From NCBI RefSeq assembly GCF_020103725.1, contig NZ_JAHXBG010000033.1, positions 1-64,000 of the forward strand: a DNA stretch of 64,000 nucleotides, given 5' to 3'. This document shows, piece by piece, positions 16,565 through 25,611 of the stretch. Source of the stretch: Hyalangium gracile. Lineage in GTDB: Bacteria > Myxococcota > Myxococcia > Myxococcales > Myxococcaceae. Positions within the stretch are counted from its first letter, which is position 1. Every line of letters starts with the position of its first letter. A program made the position numbers and the translations under genes. Under the pieces are notes generated by a model. That model did not search any database and was not told the origin of the DNA. It was given only the letters and a program-made list of their open reading frames with translations.

Positions 16565-17533
16565 ATGAAGACGTGGGTGAGTGTCATCGCGGTGGCCGCG
16601 CTCCTGGTGGGCGGCGTGGCGCGCGCGGAGCTGGTGGACCGGGTGGCCGCGGTGGTGAACCGCGACATCATCGCGCTGTCCGAGGTGCAGCAGCGGGCGG
16701 CTCCGGAGCTGGCGCGCCTGGCGGCCGAGCGGGATCCGCGCAGGCGGGCCGAGCAGCGCAGCCAGATCCTCAAGCAGGCGCTGGACATCCTCATCGCCGA
16801 GAGGCTGGTGGAGGCGGAGGTCCGCGAGCTGGGGCTGACGGTGACGTCGGCCGAGATCGAGGAGGCGATGGCGGACGTGCGCAAGCAGAACAACATCAGC
16901 GACCCGGCGCAGTTCGAGCAGCTGCTGTCGCGCGAGGGCTACACGATGAAGAGCTACCGGGAGTTCCTGGGCAAGCAGATCGCCCGGGGCCGGCTGATGC
17001 AGCTGAAGGTGGCGACCAAGGTGAAGATCTCCGAGGAGGACCTGAAGGCGGCCTACGCGCAGTACTCGAAGCTGGAGGGCGAGGAGGCGGAAGTGCACGC
17101 GCGCCACATCCTGGTGTCGGTGGATCCGAAGGCGACGCCGGAGCAGGTGGAGGAGGCGCGCAAGAAGGCGGTGTCCATCGCGGAGGAGGCGCGGCGGCCG
17201 GGGATGGACTTCTCGGCGCTGGCGAAGGCGCGCAGCGACGGCCCGAGCCGGGAGGACGGCGGAGACCTGGGCTTCTTCCGTCGCGGGGTGATGGTGCCGG
17301 CGTTCGAGAAGGCGGCGTTCTCGCTGAAGGTGGGCGAGGTGAGCGAGCCCATCCGCACCAACTTCGGCTGGCACGTGCTGAAGGTGGAGGAGCGGCGCGC
17401 GGTGGGGGTGACGCCGTACGAGGAGATGCGCCCCAAGCTCGAGCTGAAGCTCCGGGAGGAGAAGACCGAGAAGTTCGTCGAGCAGTACGTGCAGGAGCTG
17501 CGCAAGAAGGCCATCGTCGAGGTGAAGCTCTAG
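16565..17533 (+). CDS. surA: SurA-like periplasmic chaperone / peptidylprolyl isomerase
   Basis: 322 residues with a cleavable signal (MKTWVSVIAVAALLVGGVAR, then AE). A SurA-type N-domain starts ELVDRVAAVVNRDIIALSEV, and one parvulin domain (about 175-280) holds HARHILVSVD, GGDLGFFRRGVMVPAFE and TNFGWHVLKVEER. E. coli SurA has two parvulin domains; this has one, as in many delta-proteobacteria. GAGGGA 4-5 nt before the ATG at 16565 supports this start. pdxA follows, as it follows surA in enterobacteria. Confidence 0.88.
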   Translation: MKTWVSVIAVAALLVGGVARAELVDRVAAVVNRDIIALSEVQQRAAPELARLAAERDPRRRAEQRSQILKQALDILIAERLVEAEVRELGLTVTSAEIEEAMADVRKQNNISDPAQFEQLLSREGYTMKSYREFLGKQIARGRLMQLKVATKVKISEEDLKAAYAQYSKLEGEEAEVHARHILVSVDPKATPEQVEEARKKAVSIAEEARRPGMDFSALAKARSDGPSREDGGDLGFFRRGVMVPAFEKAAFSLKVGEVSEPIRTNFGWHVLKVEERRAVGVTPYEEMRPKLELKLREEKTEKFVEQYVQELRKKAIVEVKL

Positions 17534-17570
17534 CCAGGTCCGAAGGTCTAGCCTCCCGGCGAACCGGTCG

Positions 17571-17599
17571 CGAACTGGTATGACAAGCAGACCAGTTCG
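17571..17599. repeat. dispersed 29-bp palindrome, copy A
   Basis: Arms CGAACTGGT (17571-17579) and ACCAGTTCG (17591-17599) around an 11-nt centre ATGACAAGCAG. It lies in the 126-bp gap between the SurA-like gene and pdxA, 61 bp before the pdxA start. It is identical, in reverse orientation, to the copy at 62833-62861 and close to the copy at 48382-48409. No T-run follows, so it is not a standard intrinsic terminator. It may be an operator or a small mobile repeat. Confidence 0.85.
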
Positions 17600-17659
17600 G
17601 ACAAGGTTCGCCCGGCAGGAGGGTGGACCGGACGCGGGGGCGAGCTCGGGAAGAGGGTC

Positions 17660-18634
17660 ATGGCACTACCCATCGTGGGCATCTCGCTGGGGGACGTCTC
17701 AGGCATCGGCCCGGAGGTGACGGCGGCGGCGCTGGCGCTGCCCCGGGTGCGCCGGGCGCTGGTGCCGGTGGTGTTCGGGGACGGGCCCACGCTGGCGCGC
17801 TTTCCGATCTTCCGGAGGTACGCGCGGGCGACGCCGGAGACGCTGGGCCGCGCGGTGGGCCCCACCGTGTGCGAGGTGACGACGCTGGCGGAGAAGGATC
17901 GCCGGCCGGGCAAGCCGACGCGCGCGGGGGGACAGGCGCAGTACGCCTTCGTGACGGCGGCGATCGAGGCGGCGCGCGCGGGGAAGGTGGACGCGCTGTG
18001 CACGGCGCCGGTGTCCAAGGAGCAGATCTCCCGCGCGGGCATTGCCTTCATGGGCCACACGGAGGTGCTGGCGGAGGCCTTCGGGGTGGAGGTGTTGATG
18101 TTGATGGACGGGCCGCGGGTGCGGGTGGCGCTGGCCACCAACCACGTGCCCGTGTCGGCGCTGCCGAAGCTGCTCACGGTGGAGAAGCTCACCGAGCAGC
18201 TCGAGCTGCTGTCGCGGGAGCTGAAGCCGGTGGTGGGCCGGCGGCCGCGCATCGCGGTGCTGGGGCTCAACCCGCACGCGGGCGAGGGCGGGCTGCTGGG
18301 ACGCGAGGAGGTGGAGATCATCTCTCCAGCCATCAAGCGAGCGCGGGCGGCGCGGGTGGACGCGCACGGGCCGGTGCCGGCGGACGGGCTGTTCGCGCGG
18401 CCGGATGACATCCCCTACGACGCGGTGCTGGCGATGTACCACGACCAGGGGCTCATCCCGGCCAAGGCGCTGGACTTCGAGCGCACGGTGAACGTGACGC
18501 TGGGACTGCCGGTGCCGCGCACCTCGCCGGACCACGGCACGGCGTACTCGCTGGCGGGCACGGGCCAGGCCAGCCGCGTGCCCATGGTGGAGGCGCTGCT
18601 CAAGGCAGCGCTGATGGCTCAGGCCCGGAAGTAG
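17660..18634 (+). CDS. pdxA: 4-hydroxythreonine-4-phosphate dehydrogenase
   Basis: NAD-dependent oxidation of 4-phosphohydroxy-threonine for de novo pyridoxal 5'-phosphate synthesis. At 324 residues it is normal length. Landmarks: GDVSGIGPE near the start (usual form GDPAGIGPE), FMGHTEVLAE, the metal-ligand histidines in LATNHVP, LNPHAGEGG and AMYHDQGLIPAK, and SPDHGTAYSLAG. Cytoplasmic. It lies downstream of the SurA-like gene with palindrome A between them, so it may have its own regulation. Confidence 0.96.
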   Translation: MALPIVGISLGDVSGIGPEVTAAALALPRVRRALVPVVFGDGPTLARFPIFRRYARATPETLGRAVGPTVCEVTTLAEKDRRPGKPTRAGGQAQYAFVTAAIEAARAGKVDALCTAPVSKEQISRAGIAFMGHTEVLAEAFGVEVLMLMDGPRVRVALATNHVPVSALPKLLTVEKLTEQLELLSRELKPVVGRRPRIAVLGLNPHAGEGGLLGREEVEIISPAIKRARAARVDAHGPVPADGLFARPDDIPYDAVLAMYHDQGLIPAKALDFERTVNVTLGLPVPRTSPDHGTAYSLAGTGQASRVPMVEALLKAALMAQARK

Positions 18635-18652
18635 CTCGCAGGCCCCTTCGGC

Positions 18653-20215
18653 TCAGAAGACGAAGGGAAAGCGGATGGGCCCCATCTGGGTCTGGTGCTG
18701 CGGGAACTTCCAGTCCCTCACCAGCCCCTCGATGCAGGTCGCCAGCGCCGTGCCGCGCAGCGCCTGGGTCTCCATCGCGATGCCATACGTGGAGCCGCTC
18801 GGGTAGACGAACCACCGCATCACGAACCTGCCAACGGTCAGCCCGGGGATGGACTCCTTGTGCCGCCGGATGCACGAGGCGATCGCCGGCTGGTTGGTGA
18901 CCACCACCTTCTGGACGTCCTCCGGCGTCAGGCTCTCCGGGACTGCCTCGGCAGGATCGGGCGGGATCCACACCGACTTCACGCCCTTCGACTCGGGCAC
19001 CTTGCGGACCGCGTCCTTCGTGAAGCCCAGCTCCCGCGCGAATTCCTTGTCGAACTCCTCGTACTCGCCCGGTTCCGCCGCGTCCGTCGACTCCGCAGCG
19101 GCCTTCGCTATCGGCGCGGGGGCCTGCGCCACCGCTGGCTGCTGCATGAAGGGCATCTCTTCCTCCGTCTCCTCCAGGGACGGATCCTCGATGTCACGGC
19201 GCTCCTGCGCAGCCTGCGCGGCGGAGACCTTCCTGGCCTGGGCCATCTCGCGCGACTTGACGTTCGTGGGCTGCGTCGGACGCAGGGACTCCTGCGCGGC
19301 GTGAGCGATCGCTCCAGGCTCCGGCGAAATACCTGCCTGCGGAATCACCGCGGCCTGGGCAATGGCTCCCGGAGCAGGCTCAGCCTGAGGCGCAGGCTCG
19401 CTCGAGGCAGTCACACGCCCAGGAACCAGCGGTCCCGGCAGCGCCTCCTCGGAGGCATCCTTCGCCGTCCTCCAGTCCCCAACGGCCGACTCCGACTGCA
19501 GGGAGAGCGGCGAGTCCTTCACGGACAAGACACGCTCGGGCACGGCCGTCGCCGGCGGAGGCGCCACCGCGGCCACCGTCCCCGCGGGCACATAGGCGGC
19601 CGCCACCTGGGTCCGATCCGGCAGGCTGTCCCGCACCATCCAGAGCATTCCCGTCACGAGCAGGCTCGCGGCGCTCACGCCCACGAGCGCCCCCGCCGTC
19701 ACCCACAGCGTCCGGTTGGGCGCCTCGACAGCAGGCGCGGGCACCACGGGAACGTTCCACCCGGGCTGCGCCAGATGAGGAGCCACCGCCAGCCCCGGCA
19801 AGGGTGCCTGAGGAGGAGCCCACGGGGCCTCCACCGGGAGCGCCGCCACGGGCGCAATGGGCTCCACCTCCTCGAGCAGCTTCGGCTTCAGATGCTCCGG
19901 GATCGGGCACTCCCCACCATCGAGATCCTTCGAGTTCTCCGCGGGCTCCTCGGGAGGCGGCAGCGTGCGCAGCCACTGCTCCTCCGCGGCGGCCAGCGCG
20001 AGCACACCCTGGAGACGCTCCGCGGGCTTCTCCTCCACCGGCGGGGGCTTCACCTCGGGCTCGGGCTGAACGAACAGCTCGCGATCCAGATAGGCATCCA
20101 GCTCCGTGTCGAGCGCCTCTTGCACATCCTGTTGGACGCCACTGCCCGGCCGGCCCTTCCACTCGGCACCACGAACGAAGGACAGCGCACCGGCTTCCGT
20201 CTGATTCTCGACCAC
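18653..20215 (-). CDS. AgmX/PglI C-terminal domain protein
   Basis: 520 residues in the myxobacterial style: an acidic, Pro-rich cytoplasmic N-half, one membrane segment at about 170-193 (TLWVTAGALVGVSAASLLVT), a long low-complexity Ala/Pro/Glu periplasmic linker, and a C-terminal domain (about 420-520) with VVVTNQPAIASCIRRHKE, GRFVMRWFVYPSG, LATCIEGLVRDWKFP and the ending IRFPFVF. This tail is shared by AgmX and PglI proteins linked to gliding motility and has a TonB-like look (paired Cys, terminal FPF.F). The actual partner is unknown. Confidence 0.8.
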   Translation of the reverse strand: MVENQTEAGALSFVRGAEWKGRPGSGVQQDVQEALDTELDAYLDRELFVQPEPEVKPPPVEEKPAERLQGVLALAAAEEQWLRTLPPPEEPAENSKDLDGGECPIPEHLKPKLLEEVEPIAPVAALPVEAPWAPPQAPLPGLAVAPHLAQPGWNVPVVPAPAVEAPNRTLWVTAGALVGVSAASLLVTGMLWMVRDSLPDRTQVAAAYVPAGTVAAVAPPPATAVPERVLSVKDSPLSLQSESAVGDWRTAKDASEEALPGPLVPGRVTASSEPAPQAEPAPGAIAQAAVIPQAGISPEPGAIAHAAQESLRPTQPTNVKSREMAQARKVSAAQAAQERRDIEDPSLEETEEEMPFMQQPAVAQAPAPIAKAAAESTDAAEPGEYEEFDKEFARELGFTKDAVRKVPESKGVKSVWIPPDPAEAVPESLTPEDVQKVVVTNQPAIASCIRRHKESIPGLTVGRFVMRWFVYPSGSTYGIAMETQALRGTALATCIEGLVRDWKFPQHQTQMGPIRFPFVF

Positions 20216-20479
20216 GCCCCACCCCCGACCCGTACTGACCCGACCCAGATAGGCCGTGAGAAAGTAAGAACGCGTGGGTGGCGCGCCACCACGGTGTTCA
20301 TCGGTGGGCAGTGGTTCCTTCCGCTATCCGTCAGACGCGCTCCGGAGCGTCGGGTGTCCCACCCGGCAGCCCTCCCTGGGGGCGCATCCTGCCCGAAGCA
20401 CGACACTCTCCATCGATTGCGTGGGGCGGCTCCGAGCCGGAGTCTCCGACCTTGGCAGGATGTACTCCCAGAGGATCAC

Positions 20480-21001
20480 ATGCGCTCAATCGCCATGCTG
20501 CTGTGTCTGCTGTGGAGTCTGGCCGCGCAGGCTCAACAAACGATGGAGCTGGCTCAGGCCCCTTGTACGAGCACCTATGACTGCTGCTTGATGCGCAACC
20601 CTGGCACGCCGCAGGTCTGTGGTGGAAGAATAGGTGCCACCAACACCGAGGGGACAGCGGCGCTGGCGACTGCCGTGGATGGCAAGGCGCTCGCGAGTCA
20701 GCTGGCTCACATGGCGGCGCATCTTGCTCGGCTCCTCGCATTGTCGGAGGTAGGCGGGGTTCCTCCGGGTGAGCCTCCGAACAAGGACACAGACAAGCAC
20801 TGGTGGACGGAGATCAAAGCGAGCCTGAAGAACGTCAAGCATTTGCTCAAGAACGCCAGGAGTCGGCGGCAAGTCCTGGCGGAACTCCGAAAAGACGGCC
20901 GATTCTCCGAGCAGCAGGTGGCAGACCTCGAAGCGCGCCTTGCCGAGGCCGCCAAGAAGATGGGAGATGACACACCGATGAACCTTCTCCCCAGAGAGTA
21001 A
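20480..21001 (+). CDS. small secreted protein, possible effector
   Basis: 173 residues with a Sec-type signal peptide (MRSIAMLLCLLWSLAAQAQ). A Cys-rich head follows (APCTSTYDCCLMRNPG, VCGG), then a basic helical C-part (HWWTEIKASLKNVKHLLKNA, RSRRQVLAELRKDGRFSEQQ). GAGGATC just before the ATG decides the start. The base composition is noticeably less GC-biased than the neighbours. A cytoplasmic helical protein gene begins 6 bp after the stop. The secreted basic protein plus tightly linked cytoplasmic partner resembles toxin-immunity pairs, but no known family is recognised. Confidence 0.65.
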   Translation: MRSIAMLLCLLWSLAAQAQQTMELAQAPCTSTYDCCLMRNPGTPQVCGGRIGATNTEGTAALATAVDGKALASQLAHMAAHLARLLALSEVGGVPPGEPPNKDTDKHWWTEIKASLKNVKHLLKNARSRRQVLAELRKDGRFSEQQVADLEARLAEAAKKMGDDTPMNLLPRE

Positions 21002-21007
21002 CGAGCG

Positions 21008-21667
21008 ATGGAGCCCTCCCTCGTCGCACAGACCTTGCTCCCGGACCTTCCTGATGAGGAGCCCTGGTACGAACTGAAGTTCCAGTTCCAGGAACTTCAT
21101 GAGGATTGCTCCCGGCTCCTGAGGAAGCTTCTACCTCTCGCGCCCCAGCTGACCATCAACGCCAGGTCCCGACATATCTACGACGAGTTGTTCGATATCC
21201 ATGGAGTCGTCCATCACGATGCGAAGGACCATGCCCGGCGCGCGATGGAACTGGCGGGTTATCTCCTCACCCGCTCACCGGGTTCCATCCCGGAATGGAA
21301 CCCGGGTGAGGACGGAACCGCGGATTTCTCCATTCCGCTCGAGGTCAGCGCCTGCACCTCGCTCGACACCGCCCGCGCCAGACTGACTTTCCACGTGGAA
21401 GGGCTACGCTCCGCCATCGACAAGGCGCTCCAGGCAGTCCTCCGTGCGGCAAGTCTCCGCGGAGCGCGCCATCAGGTGCTGGAAGCCGTGCAGGCTGAAG
21501 CCACCGGGATCTACGAAACGCTCCACAATGTAGCTCTACCCCACGCCCAAGCTGCCTACTGCTGGTCCGAGCAACACTGGCGTCTGGCCGACCCGGAAGG
21601 CGCCGCCGCCCACGACCAGCGCTCCGCGGAGATCGACGCGGAGCTGGCCTCCCTTGAGGAAGAGTAG
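21008..21667 (+). CDS. cytoplasmic alpha-helical protein, partner of preceding gene
   Basis: 219 residues, no signal peptide or membrane segment, mostly helical and acidic overall (starting MEPSLVAQTLLPDLPDEEPW, ending AELASLEEE). It contains scattered His and Cys residues (DIHGVVHHDAKDHARRAMEL). It begins 6 bp after the secreted protein gene and shares its slightly lower GC bias, suggesting the two moved together. It could be an immunity protein or chaperone for the secreted product; that is inference from arrangement only. Confidence 0.65.
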   Translation: MEPSLVAQTLLPDLPDEEPWYELKFQFQELHEDCSRLLRKLLPLAPQLTINARSRHIYDELFDIHGVVHHDAKDHARRAMELAGYLLTRSPGSIPEWNPGEDGTADFSIPLEVSACTSLDTARARLTFHVEGLRSAIDKALQAVLRAASLRGARHQVLEAVQAEATGIYETLHNVALPHAQAAYCWSEQHWRLADPEGAAAHDQRSAEIDAELASLEEE

Positions 21668-21673
21668 CCTCAA

Positions 21674-21695
21674 GGCCCGATAGGACTACCGGGCC
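21674..21695. terminator. bidirectional hairpin between convergent genes
   Basis: GGCCCG, loop ATAGGACTAC (itself partly paired, TAG/CTA), CGGGCC. It lies just after the stop of the plus-strand cassette and overlaps the stop of the minus-strand desaturase. No strong T-run, so the terminator role is probable rather than certain. Confidence 0.5.
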
Positions 21696-22828
21696 ACCGC
21701 GCGGGCCTCGGGGAACGGAGCAGGCTCCCTCACGGGCGCGAGCCTCCGCATGGAGGCCTTGCCCACCACCACGTCCACCATCTTCCGCACGCGCGTCCAG
21801 ACGCTCTCCTGCACGTAGGGCACACCGTACTTCTCGCACAGCGCCCGAACCTTCGGCTGCGCCTCCCGGTACTTGAGCATCGGCAGGTCTGGCCAGATGT
21901 GGTGCTCGATCTGGTAGTTCAGCCACAGGTGCGCGAAGTCGTTCAGGTCCCCGCCCGTGCGGTAGTTCGCACTGCCCACCACCTGCTGCACGAAGCGCGC
22001 CCCCCGGCTCTCGGGCGACGCGTCGAAGCGGTACAGGTCCTCACCCGTGTGGTTGGGCCCCACCACGAGGAAGGTGTGCAGGTTCGTCAGCAAGTCCGCC
22101 AGCACCGAGTTACACAGCACGCTGAACGCCGCCCACACGCCCAGCGGCAGGAACAGCGCCGGGAAGAGCAGGAAGTGGAAGGCCGCATAGGGCGCGTAGC
22201 ACTTCAGCACCAGCTCCCACCGCTCCGCCCGGGTGAGCGAGGCGCCCTCCCGCCGCCCCTTGCGCCGCAGCGCGCTCAGCGTCTCCGGCGCGTAGTAGCT
22301 GGCCCGCCACGTCAGCGCGAGCACCCCCAGCAGCAGGTAGCGCAGCCCCAGCGGCCGGCGCGTGTCGCGCAGCGTGCCCTCGGCGTTGCGCTCGAGCAGA
22401 TCCGGATCCGCCTCCTCCCCCGTGTGCGAGTGGTGGAGCACGTTGTGCTCGAAGATCCACGCCTCCGGCATCATCCAGTCCAGCCAGTCGAGGAAGCGGC
22501 GCCCGCCGCGCGCGAAGCCCTTGCTCGTGCGCGCCGCCGGCACACCCGGCACCCGATCATACCCGCGGTGCCCCACGTGGTGCATCAGGAGCCAGCGCGT
22601 GGAGCGGCCCAGGCTCAGCGCCGCGGCGCTCAGCGGGTTGGGCGCCAGCCAGCTCGTGGCCACTCCCAGCAGCGTGGCCACCCGCCCCCAGCGCTCGATC
22701 TTCCGCAGGTGCGCGGCGTCCGCCTCCCCCAGCGAGGCATCCAGCTCCTCGCGAAGCGCCTTCAGCTCCCGCTGGAAGGCCTCCATGTCCACGGTGGAAG
22801 GATCAAAGGCGCTCTGGGAGGGGGACAT
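21686..22828 (-). CDS. membrane fatty acid desaturase family protein
   Basis: Di-iron acyl-lipid desaturase or hydroxylase-like protein of 380 residues. The three His boxes are present: HHVGHRG at 83-89, EHNVLHHSH at 127-135 and YQIEHH near 325. Hydrophobic segments lie between the boxes (YLLLGVLALTW, FHFLLFPALFLPLGVW). It would introduce a double bond into membrane acyl chains using O2. The ATG at 22828 lacks a strong ribosome site. A kinase gene on the same strand ends 50 bp upstream; no operon is certain. Confidence 0.88.
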   Translation of the reverse strand: MSPSQSAFDPSTVDMEAFQRELKALREELDASLGEADAAHLRKIERWGRVATLLGVATSWLAPNPLSAAALSLGRSTRWLLMHHVGHRGYDRVPGVPAARTSKGFARGGRRFLDWLDWMMPEAWIFEHNVLHHSHTGEEADPDLLERNAEGTLRDTRRPLGLRYLLLGVLALTWRASYYAPETLSALRRKGRREGASLTRAERWELVLKCYAPYAAFHFLLFPALFLPLGVWAAFSVLCNSVLADLLTNLHTFLVVGPNHTGEDLYRFDASPESRGARFVQQVVGSANYRTGGDLNDFAHLWLNYQIEHHIWPDLPMLKYREAQPKVRALCEKYGVPYVQESVWTRVRKMVDVVVGKASMRRLAPVREPAPFPEARAVAR

Positions 22829-22878
22829 GCGAAGGGGCTCGGGCGAAGGTGCGCCGCGAAGCCTATCAATGTTCCCCC

Positions 22879-24243
22879 TCAGACATGGGAGGCTTCGGAC
22901 GCGGGAGCTCCATACGGCCGCTCCGGCGGCACGCGTGGCAGCGAGAGCCGGAAGCACGTCCCCTTCCCCGGCTGGCTCTCCACCTCGATGTGGCCCCCGT
23001 GCGCGGTGATGATGCCGTGCACCACCGCCAGCCCCAGCCCCAGCCCCATCCCCGGCGGCTTGGTCGTGAAGAACGGCTGGAAGAGGTGGTTCAGGGTCTC
23101 CGACGACATGCCCGTTCCCGTGTCGCGCACCTCGATGCGCACCCACGTGCCTTCCTGCCGCGTGGAGATGCTCACCTGTCCCTGCTCCGACGTGGCCTGG
23201 CCCGCGTTGACCAGCAGGTTCACCAGCACCTGGGCCATCTGCCGCGGGCGCCCCACCACCGGCCCCACCGCTCCCAGCTCGCACTCCACCTGGCAGTGCC
23301 GCAGCTGGCTGTGCGCGATGCGCAGCGCCATGCGGACCTCCGCGTTCAGGTCATACTCCTCGAACGCCTCCGGATCGCCCCGCGCGAAGCGCCGCAGGTC
23401 CGCCACGATGCCGTTGACCCGCCTGATGCCCTCCAGCGTCGCCGGCAGCACCTCGTCCCGGTGCTCCTTCAGCGGCTCGGCCAGCTCGGGCAACTCCTTC
23501 AAGTCCCTGAGCAGCAGGTTGATGTTGCTGGCCACGAAGCTCATCGGGTTGTTGATCTCGTGCGCCACCCCCGCCGCCATCATGCCCAGGCTCGAGAGCT
23601 TCTCCTGCTCGATGGCGCGCGCGTGCATGCGGCGCATCTCCTCGTGGGCCCTCTCCAACCCGGAGCGCTGCTCGAGCACCTTCTCCAGCGCCCCCCGCAG
23701 CAGCGAGCCGCGTCGCTCCGCCAGCAGGTAGCCGAAGACACCCAGGATGGTGAAGGCCAGCGCCATGTCGGCCCTGGCCCCATCCAGCAGCGCCATCGAG
23801 TTCAGCAGCACCAGATAGACGGCGGTGCGCGGGCGCACCCAGCGGTCCAGCCCGTGGTACCACAGCATGTTGTACGGCACGAAGGCCCAGACCAGCGGTG
23901 ACCACCCGGTGGCATGTCCGCTCACCGAGATGCCCGCCACGTTCAGCAGCATCCGCGCCGTCTCCACCCAGGCGCGTGACAGCCTCCGCGCCAGCCGCTC
24001 CAGAAGCCACACATTGGCGAAGGTCAGCACCACCGCCACCGCCATCACGGTGAGCACCTGCCCCCACCGTCCCCAAAACCAGACGAGGATCGACAGGTTG
24101 ATGGCCATCGGCCCCATGCCCGCGATGGCCTGGATGCCTCGGTGGACCTGCTCGGGATCGGCGTCCGGCAGCCCCTGCGTCGAGCCTTCCGGGCGCTGCC
24201 GCGGCTCCACGTCCGCTGAGCGCTGAGTCGAGCGGGAACTCAT
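22879..24243 (-). CDS. multi-pass membrane histidine kinase
   Basis: 454 residues. The N-terminal half has five or six hydrophobic segments (LTVMAVAVVLTFANVWLLE, MALAFTILGVFGYLL and others). A linker leads to HisKA (GMMAAGVAHEINNPMSFVA) and an intact HATPase (LVNLLVNAGQATSE, DTGTGMSSETL, FFTTKPPGMGLGLGLAV). It is an orphan kinase without an adjacent receiver. The start chosen is the ATG at 24243; the ORF can be extended to 24357, but that would overlap the start of the divergent P450 gene. The 103-bp gap to the P450 gene must hold both promoters. Confidence 0.9.
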   Translation of the reverse strand: MSSRSTQRSADVEPRQRPEGSTQGLPDADPEQVHRGIQAIAGMGPMAINLSILVWFWGRWGQVLTVMAVAVVLTFANVWLLERLARRLSRAWVETARMLLNVAGISVSGHATGWSPLVWAFVPYNMLWYHGLDRWVRPRTAVYLVLLNSMALLDGARADMALAFTILGVFGYLLAERRGSLLRGALEKVLEQRSGLERAHEEMRRMHARAIEQEKLSSLGMMAAGVAHEINNPMSFVASNINLLLRDLKELPELAEPLKEHRDEVLPATLEGIRRVNGIVADLRRFARGDPEAFEEYDLNAEVRMALRIAHSQLRHCQVECELGAVGPVVGRPRQMAQVLVNLLVNAGQATSEQGQVSISTRQEGTWVRIEVRDTGTGMSSETLNHLFQPFFTTKPPGMGLGLGLAVVHGIITAHGGHIEVESQPGKGTCFRLSLPRVPPERPYGAPASEASHV

Positions 24244-24346
24244 CGGACCCCAGCAAAGTCTGTCATGGGTACCCCCCCCTGCTTCCGCCTGCGGAATCCT
24301 ATCATCTAGTCTGACGGAAAAGCTTTCAACCCTGGAGAGTCCCTGA

Positions 24347-25588
24347 ATGGCAGACACGCTTGGGCAGCACTATCGTCCCCACGAGCAGCCTCAGCTGGAT
24401 GATCCGCATCCCTTCCTGGCCCGGCTGCGTCGCGAGGCGCCCGTCGTCCTGGCCCCGGCCTTCCACCTCTGGCTGATCAGCAAGTACCAGGACGTGCTGT
24501 CCATCCTGAAGGATCCCCGGCGCTTCAGCTCGCAGGACATCCTGCGCTCGCCGGTCGAGCTGCCACCCGACGTGAAGGGTGTCGTGGAGGAGGCGGGCTT
24601 CACCCAGGACTATCCCCTGCTCGGAGATGATCCTCCGGCCCACACGCGCATCCGCGGCTTCGTGAGCAAGGCCTTCTCGGCCGCCCGCATGGCGGCGATG
24701 GCGCCGCGCATCCAGCAGATCACCGACGAGTACCTGGACGCCCTGGAGCGCCAGGCGGCCGGGAGCGCGGACATCGTCGCCGGGCTGACCTATCCGATGC
24801 CCATGCGGATGGCGACGGAGCTGCTGGGGATTCCCAAGGAGGACATGGATCGCATCAAGAAGTGGTGCGAGGAGCCCGTCCTCCTCTTCAACAGCGGCCA
24901 GACGCACGCGCAGCAGCTGGAGCGCGCCCGGCGCATCGCCGCCTACTGGCGCTACCTGAGGGACCTGGTCGAGGAGCGTCGGCGCAACCCCCGCCCGGAC
25001 GACCTCCTCACCACCCTCATCGAGGCCCGCATCGAGGGGGAGAAGCCCCTGGACACCCGGGAGATGGTGAACCTGTCCAGCGTCCTCGTGTTCGCGGCGC
25101 AGGAGACGACCACGAACCTGATCGGCAATGCGCTGGTCCACCTGCTGCGCCACCCCGAGGCCTGGCGGCTGCTGTGCGCCGAGCCGGCCCGCGCTCCCCA
25201 GGTGGTGGAGGAGGTGCTGCGCTACGACGCGCCCGCCTCGGCCATGATGCGCTCGACCACCGAGGACGTGGTGCTCTCGGGCACCGCCGTGCCCAGGGGG
25301 GCGCGGCTGCTGCTGCTCTTCAACTCGGCCAACCGGGACGAGGACATCTTCGAGCACGCCGACCGCTTCGACATCACCCGTGAGAGCTCGGCCCGGCACC
25401 TCGGCTTCGGCTATGGCACCCACTTCTGCGTGGGCGCGCCGCTGGCGAGGCTGCAGGCGCGCATCGCCCTGGAGACGCTCGCCCGACGCCTGCCGGACCT
25501 GCGCCAGGTGCCCGGCGAGCCTCCCGTCTACGCGCCCAACCTCCTCAACCGTGGGCCGCAGCGGCTCATGGTGGCGTGGAAGGACTGA
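24347..25588 (+). CDS. cytochrome P450
   Basis: 413-residue soluble bacterial P450. The I-helix motif AAQETTTN has Ala where AGxxT members have Gly. The K-helix ExxR lies in EEVLRYDAP. The heme loop is FGYGTHFCVGAPLAR with the axial Cys. It is closely related to the P450 at 28171 (shared LLGDDPPAHTRIR and LDDP...ARLRREAPV segments), so the two arose by duplication. No redox partner is encoded nearby. Substrate unknown; the group acts on hydrophobic metabolites. Confidence 0.95.
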   Translation: MADTLGQHYRPHEQPQLDDPHPFLARLRREAPVVLAPAFHLWLISKYQDVLSILKDPRRFSSQDILRSPVELPPDVKGVVEEAGFTQDYPLLGDDPPAHTRIRGFVSKAFSAARMAAMAPRIQQITDEYLDALERQAAGSADIVAGLTYPMPMRMATELLGIPKEDMDRIKKWCEEPVLLFNSGQTHAQQLERARRIAAYWRYLRDLVEERRRNPRPDDLLTTLIEARIEGEKPLDTREMVNLSSVLVFAAQETTTNLIGNALVHLLRHPEAWRLLCAEPARAPQVVEEVLRYDAPASAMMRSTTEDVVLSGTAVPRGARLLLLFNSANRDEDIFEHADRFDITRESSARHLGFGYGTHFCVGAPLARLQARIALETLARRLPDLRQVPGEPPVYAPNLLNRGPQRLMVAWKD

Positions 25589-25611
25589 GCCCACCCGGAA
25601 TTTCCGGCTGA

